Of a stretch of DNA of 43,768 bases, positions 18,265 to 27,369 are shown one piece after another. Every line of letters begins with the position of its first letter. The stretch's first letter is position 1. The position numbers and the translations under genes were made by a program. This DNA is from JAQVEM01 sp964595565 (GTDB lineage Bacteria > Actinomycetota > Humimicrobiia > Humimicrobiales > Humimicrobiaceae), in the NCBI GenBank assembly GCA_964595565.1, contig CAZQQX010000015.1, positions 1 through 43,768 of the forward strand. The letters run 5' to 3'. Below the pieces are notes generated by a model. The model saw nothing but the letters and a program-made list of their open reading frames with translations, had not been told where the DNA came from and made no database searches.

Positions 18265-18606
18265 ATGGATAAAATGAGAAAAGCAGAAATAGATTTAAAA
18301 AGAGAAATAAGTTTTATAATTAACGCAAAAGCAAATGACCCGAGGATAGGATTTATAACTATAACCGGAACAAAGCTATCCGTTGATTTTAAATATCTGG
18401 ATGTTTTTGTCAGTATTATGGGTGAAAAAAACGATGTAGAGAGGAGCCTTGAAGCTTTAAAGAATAGCAGCGGCTTTATAAAGAGAAATCTACATCAAAG
18501 ATTGAAACTAAAAAATATGCCTGATATAAGATTTCTATATGATAAGTCTATCAGCAACGGCATCAGAATATCTGAAATACTGGAAAAATTGGATAAAGAT
18601 GAATAG
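18265..18606 (+). CDS. rbfA: 30S ribosome-binding factor RbfA
   Basis: Small KH-fold assembly factor that helps mature the 16S 5' end. The conserved core reads DLKREISFIINAKANDPRIGF, then KYLDVFVSIMG and a C-terminal LKNMPDIRFLYDKSISNGIRI. From ATG 18265 it is 113 residues, the normal size; a TTG at 18238 would add nine residues and also stays in frame, so the start is uncertain. The infB-rbfA pairing is typical, and nrnA follows after 20 bases as in many Gram-positive genomes. Confidence 0.92.
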   Translation: MDKMRKAEIDLKREISFIINAKANDPRIGFITITGTKLSVDFKYLDVFVSIMGEKNDVERSLEALKNSSGFIKRNLHQRLKLKNMPDIRFLYDKSISNGIRISEILEKLDKDE

Positions 18607-18626
18607 TGATTGAGCGGGTAATATAA

Positions 18627-19619
18627 TTGGCAGATGAAATAAATTTATATAAACAGGTAGCAGAAGTAATAAAGAAAAATGATAATTTTTATGTTCTGGC
18701 CCATGCTTACCCGGACGGAGATGCGATAGGTTCGCAGGTAGCGCTCTATCAGTTATTAAAACTGCTCAAAAAAAATGTAGTGGCCATATGCAATAGTGAG
18801 ATACCCTATCAATACAGATTTTTACCTTATTCCGATGAGGTTAAAATAGACCCGGATATCATTAAGAATTCAAATAATAATAATGTATGTTTTTGCCTGG
18901 ATTGTGCTGATGAAAACCGGATGAATATAGACTTTAAGGAAATAAAAGCCGGCTCAAAGTGCGTGATAAATATAGACCATCATCATGATAATACAGATTT
19001 TGGTGATATAAATATTGTGGATTCACAGAAATCAGCAACTGCTGAGATTCTTTACGATTTGATATATGAATGTTACAGAGAATTAATAAATAGTGAGATT
19101 GCAATGGGTATTTATGTTGGAATACTGACCGATACTGGAAATTTCCAGTACAGCAATACCAATTACACTGTTCATAAAGTAGTGAGCGAACTACTAAAAT
19201 TTAATCTGGACCCTGCAAAAATACACAGGCGCATATATGAAAGTGAACCTCTGGCGAGATTTAAGTTGATTCAGATCCTTCTTCAAAGAATTAAATATAT
19301 AGATTCTTATGGATTGATATATTCATATGTTTTAAAAAAAGATCTGGGAAAACTGGGTCTTCCTTTTTCTGCTCAGGATGGATTGATTAATTTATTGAGA
19401 AGTGCTGAAAAAGTAAAAATTGCAGCCTTAATAAAACAGACTGAGAGGAAATCTTTTAAGATAAGTCTGCGAACATCTGATAGCAGTGTTAATCTGATTA
19501 AAATTGCCGGTTATTTTAATGGTGGGGGCCACAAGATGGCTGCTGCTTATTCTGATTGTGGAAGTTTAAGGACAGTAACAAAAAAATTAATAATATCGGT
19601 AAAAAATAATATAAAGTGA
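18627..19619 (+). CDS. nrnA: DHH/DHHA1 phosphoesterase, NrnA type (oligoribonuclease / pAp phosphatase)
   Basis: NrnA degrades very short RNAs and dephosphorylates pAp in bacteria lacking Orn. The 330-residue protein has the DHH metal motifs AHAYPDGDAIGSQ, CLDCADENR, NIDHHHDNTDFG and LTDTGNFQYSN, and the DHHA1 substrate motif FNGGGHKMAAA near the C-terminus. It starts at TTG 18627. Its last bases overlap the truB ATG (TGATG), so the rbfA-nrnA-truB order is an operon, as in Firmicutes. Confidence 0.93.
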   Translation: MADEINLYKQVAEVIKKNDNFYVLAHAYPDGDAIGSQVALYQLLKLLKKNVVAICNSEIPYQYRFLPYSDEVKIDPDIIKNSNNNNVCFCLDCADENRMNIDFKEIKAGSKCVINIDHHHDNTDFGDINIVDSQKSATAEILYDLIYECYRELINSEIAMGIYVGILTDTGNFQYSNTNYTVHKVVSELLKFNLDPAKIHRRIYESEPLARFKLIQILLQRIKYIDSYGLIYSYVLKKDLGKLGLPFSAQDGLINLLRSAEKVKIAALIKQTERKSFKISLRTSDSSVNLIKIAGYFNGGGHKMAAAYSDCGSLRTVTKKLIISVKNNIK

Positions 19620-20601
19620 TGAATAGTAATATTAAATCAGGCACGCTGATAAATTTTAATGGTGTTTTACTAATAAATAAACCCCGTGGCATAACTTCTT
19701 ATGGAATAATTAAAAAGTTAAAGAAGGTTTTTTTTTAACAAAGATTGGACATGCAGGAACGCTGGACCCTATAGCAGAGGGCCTGGTTATTATTTTGATA
19801 AATAAAGCTACAGGGTTATTTGATTATTTTTTAACTTTAAATAAGGAATATATTGCAGTTATAAAATTGGGAGTGGTTACCGATACATGGGATTTGAGCG
19901 GAAAGATTCTGGGTACCGGAGAAGTCAAGGGTTTAGATCAGAGAAAAGTACTTGCGGTGTTAAAGAAATTCAGGGGAGAGATTAAACAGGTACCGCCTGT
20001 ATATTCTTCAGTAAAGTATAAAGGAAAGCCCTCTTATATTTATGCCAGGAAAGGACAGCATATAGATTTAAAACCCAGAAAGGTAAATGTATATAATATT
20101 GAGTTGATATCACTGGAAGATAGCCTGCTTACCCTGAAGATAAATTGTAGCTCCGGTACTTACATAAGATCAATTGCTTATGAGATTGGAAAGGCGCTTG
20201 ATGTCGGGGCTTCAGTAAAAGAACTGAAAAGGGTCAGTATTAATGGTTATAAACTGGAGAACAGTACCGGTATAGAAAGGTTCCTGGAAAAAGAGATAAC
20301 CGACAATGAATTAGATTCAGGTTCTTACATAATACCCATTAAAAGAATACTGGGGGAAAATCGGAATCTCTATATAAAAGATGAATTTAAATCTAACATA
20401 TTGTGTGGCCGGCCTGTTACCGGGAGAATGCTTGAAATAAAAAAGATCGGTAATACCGGTTCATTAAAAAAATATAATTTTGTTAATGTGATGGATAATG
20501 ATGAAAATTTACTGGCAGTGCACCGGGTTTTAAGTAATAAAGTACCGGCTGATGTTAATGATAAGAATATTATATTAACTAAAAGTATTATAGTTTTATG
20601 A
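19619..20601 (+). CDS. truB: tRNA pseudouridine(55) synthase TruB, reading frame broken by a T-run frameshift
   Basis: TruB makes pseudouridine 55 in the T-loop of tRNAs. The first segment starts at ATG 19619, overlapping the nrnA stop, and encodes FNGVLLINKPRGITSYGIIK before reaching TAA just after nine T (19728-19736). Translation resumes in another frame from 19738 as TKIGHAGTLDPIAEGLV, which holds the catalytic Asp of the GTLDP motif, then continues to 20601 with YSSVKYKGKPSYIYAR and GTYIRSIAYEIG. Adding one T restores one continuous ORF of about 327 codons and gives the exact spacing seen in TruB between the two motifs. A C-terminal part resembles the family's PUA-like end only loosely. 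It could be a sequencing error, slippage-rescued gene or recent inactivation. Confidence 0.85.
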
Positions 20602-20668
20602 TAATAAGTTAATTAAATTTAATAATAAGGATAATATTTTAAAATTATAAGAGAGGCATTGAACCGAA

Positions 20669-21643
20669 TTGTCAGAGTTAATGGAACTGGGGAAAATAGA
20701 TGATAAGTACTTCAAATCTGTAAATCCGGTAATAGTGATCGGGTTTTTTGACGGTGTTCATCTGGGGCATAAGAGTATAATAAGAGCCTGTGTTAGAAGA
20801 GCAAGAAGATTAAAAAGTGTTAGCATGGCTCTTACATTTAATAAACCTCCCATAAATATAATAAAAAATACTATGTATAAAAAACTAATAATTTCTTATG
20901 AGGAAAAGGTAAGAATAATAAAAAATTTAAATATTGATTATATAGTAGCTGTAAATAGCAATTCCGGTTTTTTAAAATTGGCTCCTAAAGATTTTTGCAA
21001 TGATATTCTGGTAAAAAAATTACATATTAAAGAGATTTTTGTAGGTGACGGGTTTCGGTTTGGATTTAATGCCGCAGGAGATATTGAATTTTTAAAGAAT
21101 TTTTTTAAACCCTATGGAGTAAAGGTAAATGTAATACCCCTGGTAAAAGTAAAAGGGGATGTAGTTTCCAGTACCAGCATAAGGAAATATTATTCTGAGG
21201 GGAAAATAAAAAAAATAACCGCTCTGCTGGGTAGAAATCCACAGATTGAGGGTAAAGTTGTAAAAGGTGAGGGTAGAGGAAGAGAGCTTGGATTCCCGAC
21301 TGCAAATATAGATGTATGTGAGATTTTTGTAACTCCACTGGACGGAGTTTATCTCGGGATGGTTAAGATTATTAATAATAATAAGTTATTCCCGGCTATT
21401 ATAAATATAGGGAATAATCCTACTTTTAAAGGTACCAAAAGGTGGATTGAAGCCTTTTTACTGGGCTTTAATGAGAATATTTACGGGGAGAAGATAAAAA
21501 TCACTTTTTTGGAGAGGCTGAGGGATGAGACTTCATTTAAAAATAAAGGTGAGCTGATAGGACAGATGAAAATTGACCTTGATTATGCCAATAAATACTT
21601 TAAAAAAATAAGAAGAAAAAGGAAAATGAATAATATTAATTGA
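20669..21643 (+). CDS. ribF: bifunctional riboflavin kinase / FAD synthetase
   Basis: RibF phosphorylates riboflavin to FMN and adenylates it to FAD. The N-terminal adenylyltransferase domain shows VIGFFDGVHLGHKSII and VGDGFRFGFNAAGD plus VVSSTSIRKYYSEG; the C-terminal flavokinase domain shows GRELGFPTANIDV, DGVYLG and IGNNPTFKG. Length is 324 residues, near the usual 310-320. The start is TTG 20669 with gagagg about 12 bases upstream. truB-ribF-rpsO is the conserved order in Firmicutes and Actinobacteria. Confidence 0.95.
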   Translation: MSELMELGKIDDKYFKSVNPVIVIGFFDGVHLGHKSIIRACVRRARRLKSVSMALTFNKPPINIIKNTMYKKLIISYEEKVRIIKNLNIDYIVAVNSNSGFLKLAPKDFCNDILVKKLHIKEIFVGDGFRFGFNAAGDIEFLKNFFKPYGVKVNVIPLVKVKGDVVSSTSIRKYYSEGKIKKITALLGRNPQIEGKVVKGEGRGRELGFPTANIDVCEIFVTPLDGVYLGMVKIINNNKLFPAIINIGNNPTFKGTKRWIEAFLLGFNENIYGEKIKITFLERLRDETSFKNKGELIGQMKIDLDYANKYFKKIRRKRKMNNIN

Positions 21644-21717
21644 TTTTTGAATAAAAATTGATTAACATTAGAACTTTGAGCTACATTGCTTTAAGGAAGA
21701 TTTAATCTTTTATTAAG

Positions 21718-21723
21718 TATAAT
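21718..21723 (+). promoter_or_regulatory. possible -10 element upstream of rpsO
   Basis: A perfect TATAAT lies about 77 bases before the rpsO start, in the 157-base gap after ribF. No convincing -35 is found at 16-18 bases, so this is only a candidate. Confidence 0.3.
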
Positions 21724-21800
21724 CCTGAATTAAGGTAAATTGTAATTAATATATAGTTATGATAAATTATAGTATAGGTGTTTTAGGAGGTGAAAGTAAT

Positions 21801-22070
21801 TTGGCATTAGTAAAAGAAGACAAAAAAAAGGTTATTAATAAGTTTAAAATCCATGATAATGATACCGGTTCCTCCGAAGTTCAGATAGCGATTCTTACTG
21901 AAAAAATTAACAGGCTCAATGAACATTTAAAGTTAAATAAAAAGGACCATCATTCAAGAAGGGGTCTTGTTATGATGGTAGGAAAGAGGAAAAGGCTACT
22001 TGGATATTTAAAGAATAATGACATCGGTAGATACAAGAAAGTAATAGAGGAATTAGGTTTAAGAAAATAA
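21801..22070 (+). CDS. rpsO: 30S ribosomal protein S15
   Basis: S15 binds the central domain of 16S rRNA early in assembly. The 89-residue product has the hallmark HDNDTGSSEVQIAILTEKI and DHHSRRGLVMMVGKRKRLLGYL. The start is TTG 21801, set by a strong AGGAGGTGA (21785-21793) and by the family length of 89; an in-frame ATG at 21759 would add 14 unconserved residues. The rpsO-pnp arrangement with a short hairpin between them is typical. Confidence 0.96.
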   Translation: MALVKEDKKKVINKFKIHDNDTGSSEVQIAILTEKINRLNEHLKLNKKDHHSRRGLVMMVGKRKRLLGYLKNNDIGRYKKVIEELGLRK

Positions 22071-22084
22071 TAATATTTATGTAC

Positions 22085-22103
22085 ACTGAAAAATTGTTTC
22101 AGT
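22085..22103 (+). other. small hairpin between rpsO and pnp
   Basis: ACTGAAA (22085-22091) pairs with TTTCAGT (22097-22103) around a 5-base loop, ending 22 bases before pnp. There is no T run, so it is not a terminator. In E. coli a larger hairpin at this place is cut by RNase III and used for pnp autocontrol; a similar role here is only an inference. Confidence 0.35.
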
Positions 22104-22125
22104 TCAGAGAGGTAGTATAGTATAA

Positions 22126-24270
22126 ATGGAAAAAAGTTATGAAGTTGAAATTGGTGGGAAGAAGTTTACATTCACTACCGGGAAGATAGCGAAGCAGGCT
22201 AATTCAGTTTTAATCAAACATGGCGGGAACGGGGTTCTGGTTACAGCTGTTATGAACCCGAAACCCGCAGAGGGTCTGGATTTCTTTCCCCTTGTGGTAG
22301 ATGTTGAAGAAAGAATGTATGCAGCCGGAAAAATACCGGGAGGGTTTTTTAAAAGAGAGGGCAGAGCCAGTGATAAAGCAGTCCTTAATGCAAGACTGAC
22401 TGACAGAGCACTCAGACCGTTATTCAACAAGAATATAAGAAATGAAGTTCAATTAATTGCCACGGTTATTTCATTTGACCAGGTAAATCCCTACGATATT
22501 TCTGTAATAAATGGAGCTTCAACAGCTCTGTATATATCAGATGTACCATTTGATGAACCAATTGGCGCTGTGAGGATTGGGAAGATAGATGAAAAATGGA
22601 TAATAAATCCTTCATATAGTGAAATTGAAGAAAGTATTATAGATATAGTTGTAGCGGGCACAGAGGATGCCATATTGATGGTTGAAGCAGGAGGCAAAGA
22701 GGCTGATGAAGAAATAGTTATAGAAGCTATAGATAGGGCACATAATGAAATAAAAAAGATTATTGGCCACCAGAAAGAGTTTTGTAAAATAGCCTGTAAA
22801 GAGAAAAAGGATACAATTACTTTTAAATTAAATGAAGATATAGAAAAAAAGGTTGTAAAGCTTGCGGAAAATAAAATCAGTAAAATCCTGGATGAAATTG
22901 CAGAATATTCAGCAGTTAAAGAAAAGAAAATATTGCTTGATAGCACGGATAAGGGATACTTCCAGGATAAAGTTTCGGTTTTAAAGGAAGAAATTGAAGA
23001 GAAATTAGGAGAGGATTTTCCTGAAGATAAAGAAAGCATAGAAGTAAGTTTTAAAGAACTTGAAAGAAAATTGGTAAGAAAGATGATAATTGAAAAAGGG
23101 ATAAGACCTGATGGAAGGAATCCTGATGAAATAAGAGAAATAAGTTGTGAGGTTGGTTTATTCCCAGGGACAACCCATGGAGTTGGTCTTTTTACCAGAG
23201 GAAAGACACAGGCTCTAACCATACTGGCACTGGGTTCAATAAGAGAATCACAAAAGATTGATAGTCTGGGAAAAGAAGAATTTAAAAGATATATTCATCA
23301 TTATAACTTTCCCCCATTTAGTGTTGGTGAGACATGGCCATTAAGGGGGCCCAGGAGAAGAGAAATAGGACACGGAGCTCTGGCTGAAAAAGCTTTGAGG
23401 CCTATGATTCCTGATGAAGATGAGTTTCCCTATGTTTTGAGGCTGGTATCTGAAATTCTGGAATCCAATGGGTCCACTTCAATGGCAAGCGTTTGCGGAA
23501 GTACGCTGGCTTTGATGGATGCCGGAGTTCCTATATCAAATCCAGTTTCCGGAATAGCAATGGGCCTTATTAAAGGTGAAGGGGATAAATATGTGGTATT
23601 GAAAGATATTCAGGGAATAGAGGATTTCTATGGTGATATGGATTTTAAGGTTGCAGGGACTAAAAATGGTGTAACTGCTTTACAGATGGATATAAAAGTA
23701 AAAGGCGTTAGCCCTGATATTATAAGGGCAATACTGGAAAAAGGCAGAGAAGGAAGGCTTTACATACTTGATAAAATGCTGGAGGTTATACCCGAACCGC
23801 GCAAGAGTTTATCTGAGTGTGCCCCGAAAATAACTACATTTAAGATACCCAAAGAAAAAATTGGTGAAGTTATTGGACCCGGGGGAAAGAATGTTAAAAA
23901 TATTAAGGAAGAGTTTGATTTAGAGGAGATTGACATAAGTGATTATAACGGCGAGGGCCTGGTTTCTATTACTTCATCCAATGCTTCTAATATTGAAATG
24001 GCAAAGAATAAAATAATGGGAATGTTAAGGAGTATTGAAGACATACAGATAGGAGAAGTTTTTTTGGGGACAGTTGTTGGGATTGCAAGTTATGGAGCTT
24101 TTATAAATCTAATTCCGGGAGTTGATGGTCTTCTTCATATATCAAAAGTTGCAGATAAAAGAATTAAAGATGTTAAGGATTATTTAAAAATGGGTGATAA
24201 AATAATGGTTAAAGTTGTTAATATAGACCCCCGGACAAAAAAAATTGGACTGGACAGAACCGATATCTGA
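22126..24270 (+). CDS. pnp: polyribonucleotide nucleotidyltransferase
   Basis: PNPase degrades RNA 3' to 5' by phosphorolysis as a trimer. The 714-residue protein has two RNase PH domains (GGFFKREGRASDKAVLNARL in the first; FSVGETWPLRGPRRREIGHG and ESNGSTSMASVCGSTLALMD in the second), a KH domain (GEVIGPGGKNVKNIKEEF) and a C-terminal S1 domain (GTVVGIASYGAFINLIPGVD). It ends almost at the S1 boundary with no long tail. The M16 protease gene overlaps its 3' end by about 26 bases. Confidence 0.97.
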   Translation: MEKSYEVEIGGKKFTFTTGKIAKQANSVLIKHGGNGVLVTAVMNPKPAEGLDFFPLVVDVEERMYAAGKIPGGFFKREGRASDKAVLNARLTDRALRPLFNKNIRNEVQLIATVISFDQVNPYDISVINGASTALYISDVPFDEPIGAVRIGKIDEKWIINPSYSEIEESIIDIVVAGTEDAILMVEAGGKEADEEIVIEAIDRAHNEIKKIIGHQKEFCKIACKEKKDTITFKLNEDIEKKVVKLAENKISKILDEIAEYSAVKEKKILLDSTDKGYFQDKVSVLKEEIEEKLGEDFPEDKESIEVSFKELERKLVRKMIIEKGIRPDGRNPDEIREISCEVGLFPGTTHGVGLFTRGKTQALTILALGSIRESQKIDSLGKEEFKRYIHHYNFPPFSVGETWPLRGPRRREIGHGALAEKALRPMIPDEDEFPYVLRLVSEILESNGSTSMASVCGSTLALMDAGVPISNPVSGIAMGLIKGEGDKYVVLKDIQGIEDFYGDMDFKVAGTKNGVTALQMDIKVKGVSPDIIRAILEKGREGRLYILDKMLEVIPEPRKSLSECAPKITTFKIPKEKIGEVIGPGGKNVKNIKEEFDLEEIDISDYNGEGLVSITSSNASNIEMAKNKIMGMLRSIEDIQIGEVFLGTVVGIASYGAFINLIPGVDGLLHISKVADKRIKDVKDYLKMGDKIMVKVVNIDPRTKKIGLDRTDI

Positions 24271-25576
24271 ATATTTCAATAGTAAGGTAGATAATAAAAT
24301 AGTTTCATCAACCAGCGTAAAATTCGATCATTACGAGATAACTGAATTAGATAACGGAGTGAAGGTAATTAGTGAATATATACCTCACTTCAGGTCAATA
24401 TCAATGGGTCTCTGGGTACCGGCAGGTTCCAGAAATGAAAATGAAAACATAAGTGGAATCACTCACCTCATAGAACACCTCATATTTAAGGGTACCAATA
24501 ACAGAAGCGGTAAGGATATAGCTATTGAGTTTGACCTGATGGGTGCAGAATTTAATGCTTTTACTGATAAAGAAAATTGTTGCGTATATGCGGATTTTAT
24601 AGACACTTATCTTGAAAAGTGCACGGAGTTATTGTTTGATATTCTAATAAATCCATCTTTTCGTGATGAACATATAAAAACTGAAAAAAAAGTTGTTATT
24701 GAAGAAATAAAAATTGTAAAAGATAATCCTTCCGAAAATGTCATAAATTATTTTTACGAGGTAGTTTTTAAAGGTCATCCGCTGGGTCTACCTGTTCTGG
24801 GAACAGTAAATTCTGTTAGAAAAGTTAAAAGGCAAACCATACTTGATTACTTTAGAAGAGAATTTGATTCGGGAAGGCTGGTTGTTTCTGCAGCCGGTAA
24901 TGTTAAGCATAAAGACCTGATTGAAGAAGTTAAAAAGTATACGGGTAGAGATAAAGTTAATGAAAAAATAGGGACTATTAAACATTATGAACCTCCGTGT
25001 AATAAAAAAGTAAAGAAAATATCAAGTTCTAAAACAGGTTCGGTCCATATGTGTCTGGGTGGAGTCGGCTGTGGGCGTCACAACAGGGATAAATATCCTA
25101 TTTCAATATTCACCAATCTTCTGGGGGGCAGCATGAGTAGTAGATTATTTCAGAGAATAAGAGAGGAAGAGGGGTTAGCTTATTCAGTTTTTAGTAACAG
25201 TATCCAGTATATTGATACAGGGATAATAATGATTTATGCATCTGTATCACCCAGAAATACTGAAAGGGTCCTGGATATTGTTAAAAATGAAATAAGAAAT
25301 ATTGGTAAATACGGAGTAGAAGAAACCGAATTTTTAAGAGCCAGGGAAAATTTAAAAGGCAGTGTGGTGCTGGGTGTTGAGGATATAAGCTCAAGAATGT
25401 TCAGACTGGGTAAAGCACTGCTTTTTGATAAAAAAGTTTTGACTATTAATGAGATATTAAAGAAAATAGATAATGTAAAAAGGAAAGATCTGTGCGATAT
25501 TACCAGAAGGTATTTTAATTTTGATAGGATGAGCCTGGTAATGATGGGTAAGGTTAATAAAGGAAGGTTAATATGA
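24245..25576 (+). CDS. M16 family zinc peptidase (processing-peptidase-like)
   Basis: The 443-residue protein is a single M16B peptidase, with the inverted zinc motif HLIEH (in GITHLIEHLIFKGT) and the downstream Glu in VVIEEIKIVKDNPSE. A second half domain has the pattern GGSMSSRLFQRIREEEGLAYSV typical of these proteins. The family lies beside pnp and dapB in many Gram-positive genomes (ymxG/mpp); the substrate is not known. The start is uncertain: TTG 24245 lies inside pnp, and no other standard start occurs before the conserved region, so a 26-base overlap is likely. The stop overlaps dapB as ATGA. Confidence 0.88.
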   Translation: MDWTEPISEYFNSKVDNKIVSSTSVKFDHYEITELDNGVKVISEYIPHFRSISMGLWVPAGSRNENENISGITHLIEHLIFKGTNNRSGKDIAIEFDLMGAEFNAFTDKENCCVYADFIDTYLEKCTELLFDILINPSFRDEHIKTEKKVVIEEIKIVKDNPSENVINYFYEVVFKGHPLGLPVLGTVNSVRKVKRQTILDYFRREFDSGRLVVSAAGNVKHKDLIEEVKKYTGRDKVNEKIGTIKHYEPPCNKKVKKISSSKTGSVHMCLGGVGCGRHNRDKYPISIFTNLLGGSMSSRLFQRIREEEGLAYSVFSNSIQYIDTGIIMIYASVSPRNTERVLDIVKNEIRNIGKYGVEETEFLRARENLKGSVVLGVEDISSRMFRLGKALLFDKKVLTINEILKKIDNVKRKDLCDITRRYFNFDRMSLVMMGKVNKGRLI

Positions 25577-26370
25577 AAAAAATAGTGATGGCAGGAATTT
25601 GTGGCAGGATGGGTAGCTCTATCTCCAGGGAGTTAATAAAAGAGAAAGAAATAAAATTAGTAGGAGGATTGGATATAAAGAATTCCGGTATGGATATTGG
25701 AGAGTTTTTAACAGGGGAAAAAACCGGGTTCAGGATATATGATTCCTATGAAGATATAAAGGGGCTGAGACCCGATATTATTATTGATTTTACTGATTCT
25801 GAGGTAGCCCTTAGAAATATAAACTGGGCTATTGATAATGGTATAAATATAATTGTTGGAACTACAGGTTTAAGTAAGAAAAATTTAGAAAATATTGAAA
25901 AAAAGGCTTTAAACTCATTAACCAGAACAGTTATTGTTCCGAACTTTTCAATAGGAGCCGTAATTATGATTAAAGTTTCCAGAATGATATCGAAATATTT
26001 TGATGATTGTGAAATATTAGAGCTGCACCATGATAAAAAAATAGATGCTCCTTCTGGTACTTCTGTATATTCGGCAGAGCAAATAAGTCTTTCTAAAAAT
26101 TATAATAAGTCAAGGTTGAAAGATGGTGAGAAAGAGATTATTGACGGCAGCAGGGGCGGGTTCGTTAATGGAATTCATATTCATAGTATAAGATTGCCGG
26201 GGTTGCTGGCACATCAAAATATTATTTTTGGAACAAAAGGACAGACACTATCCATAAGGCATGATAGTATGGACAGGTCATCATTTTATCCTGGAGTTAT
26301 TCTTGCCGTAAGAAATCTGGACAAACTTCAGGGTTATACTTTTGGACTGGATAAGCTGATAGACTTTTAG
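25573..26370 (+). CDS. dapB: 4-hydroxy-tetrahydrodipicolinate reductase
   Basis: DapB makes tetrahydrodipicolinate with NAD(P)H in the lysine/diaminopimelate pathway. The 265-residue protein has the Rossmann motif AGICGRMGSSI, VGTTGLSKKN, the central IVPNFSIGAVIM, and the catalytic ELHHDKKIDAPSGTS with His-His and Lys. GRRIG-like RGGFVNGIHIHSIRLPG follows. It is translationally coupled to the M16 gene, and dapA follows after 27 bases, so the two consecutive pathway steps are encoded together. Confidence 0.96.
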   Translation: MKKIVMAGICGRMGSSISRELIKEKEIKLVGGLDIKNSGMDIGEFLTGEKTGFRIYDSYEDIKGLRPDIIIDFTDSEVALRNINWAIDNGINIIVGTTGLSKKNLENIEKKALNSLTRTVIVPNFSIGAVIMIKVSRMISKYFDDCEILELHHDKKIDAPSGTSVYSAEQISLSKNYNKSRLKDGEKEIIDGSRGGFVNGIHIHSIRLPGLLAHQNIIFGTKGQTLSIRHDSMDRSSFYPGVILAVRNLDKLQGYTFGLDKLIDF

Positions 26371-26397
26371 TTATATTTTTTAGAGAAGGAGGAGTTA

Positions 26398-27285
26398 ATG
26401 CTAGATATGGGTGAGGTAATTACAGCAATGGTTACCCCGTTTGATGAAGAGTATAATCTGGATTTCGAGTCCTGTAATAGATTAATTGAATATCTTATAA
26501 AAGAAGGAAATGATGGAATTTTGTTATCCGGTTCTACGGGTGAATGTTCGGTTCTGGATGATGAAGAAAAGATAGCGTTATTTAAATTTGCAAAGGACCA
26601 TTTTGGAGATAGGATAAAGATAATTGCAGGGACTGGTTCCAATGATACAAAACATTCTGTGGAGTTATCAAAAGAAGCGGAAAAAATAGGAGTGGACTGC
26701 CTGCTTTTAGTAGCGCCTTATTACAATAAGCCTTCACAGATGGGGATTTTCAAGCATTTTGAGAAAATTGCTTCTGAGGTTAAAGCCCCTATTATATTAT
26801 ATAATGTTCCTTCGAGGACGTCCTCTAATATAAGTTCTGAAACCTGTGTGGAATTATCAAAAATAGACAATATTATCGGTATAAAAGAGGCAAGCGGTGA
26901 CTTAAGGCAAATTTCAGAAATAATAAGGGACACCGGTAAAGATTTTCTGGTTTACAGTGGAAATGATGGTGATACATTGCCCATATTATCTGTAGGGGGA
27001 TACGGAGTAATAAGTGTGGCTTCTCATCTGGTGTGTAAAGAAATAAAGGATATGATTTCAAGTTTTAAAAGAGGTGACCTTAATAAAGCATCGGAAATGC
27101 ATAGAAATCTTTTGGATATTTTTTACGGAATCTTTATAGCCACAAATCCTGTACCTGTAAAGGAAGCATTAAATTTAAAAGGCATCAATGTCGGACCGTG
27201 CAGGCTGCCATTGTGCAGCATGGGGGAAAGAGAACTAAAAATTTTTAAAAATATCTTAAGAAGTTACGGGATAATAAATCAGTAA
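26398..27285 (+). CDS. dapA: 4-hydroxy-tetrahydrodipicolinate synthase
   Basis: DapA condenses pyruvate with aspartate semialdehyde, the first step specific to diaminopimelate and lysine. The 295-residue TIM-barrel has the pyruvate-binding GSTGE (45-49), Tyr135 in LYNVPSRTSSN and the Schiff-base Lys163 in IGIKEASGD. ATG 26398 has ggagg 10 bases upstream. dapA directly before an RNase J gene and ftsK is the order seen in Actinobacteria and several Firmicutes. Confidence 0.97.
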   Translation: MLDMGEVITAMVTPFDEEYNLDFESCNRLIEYLIKEGNDGILLSGSTGECSVLDDEEKIALFKFAKDHFGDRIKIIAGTGSNDTKHSVELSKEAEKIGVDCLLLVAPYYNKPSQMGIFKHFEKIASEVKAPIILYNVPSRTSSNISSETCVELSKIDNIIGIKEASGDLRQISEIIRDTGKDFLVYSGNDGDTLPILSVGGYGVISVASHLVCKEIKDMISSFKRGDLNKASEMHRNLLDIFYGIFIATNPVPVKEALNLKGINVGPCRLPLCSMGERELKIFKNILRSYGIINQ

Positions 27286-27369
27286 TAGCGGGTCATAGCA
27301 GGATTGATTCAGAAAGACGGAAGAATAAAAGTTATATTAAAGAAGGTGAGACTTTGTGTGTAAAGAATT

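Noticed and set aside
21759..21800. N-terminal extension of S15 from ATG 21759
   Set aside because: The strong AGGAGGTGA at 21785 and the 89-residue family length place the start at TTG 21801.
22491..23222. Long reverse-strand open frame within pnp
   Set aside because: It is antisense to strongly conserved pnp domains, rich in Ser/Ile/Phe as expected of a shadow frame, and has no family features.
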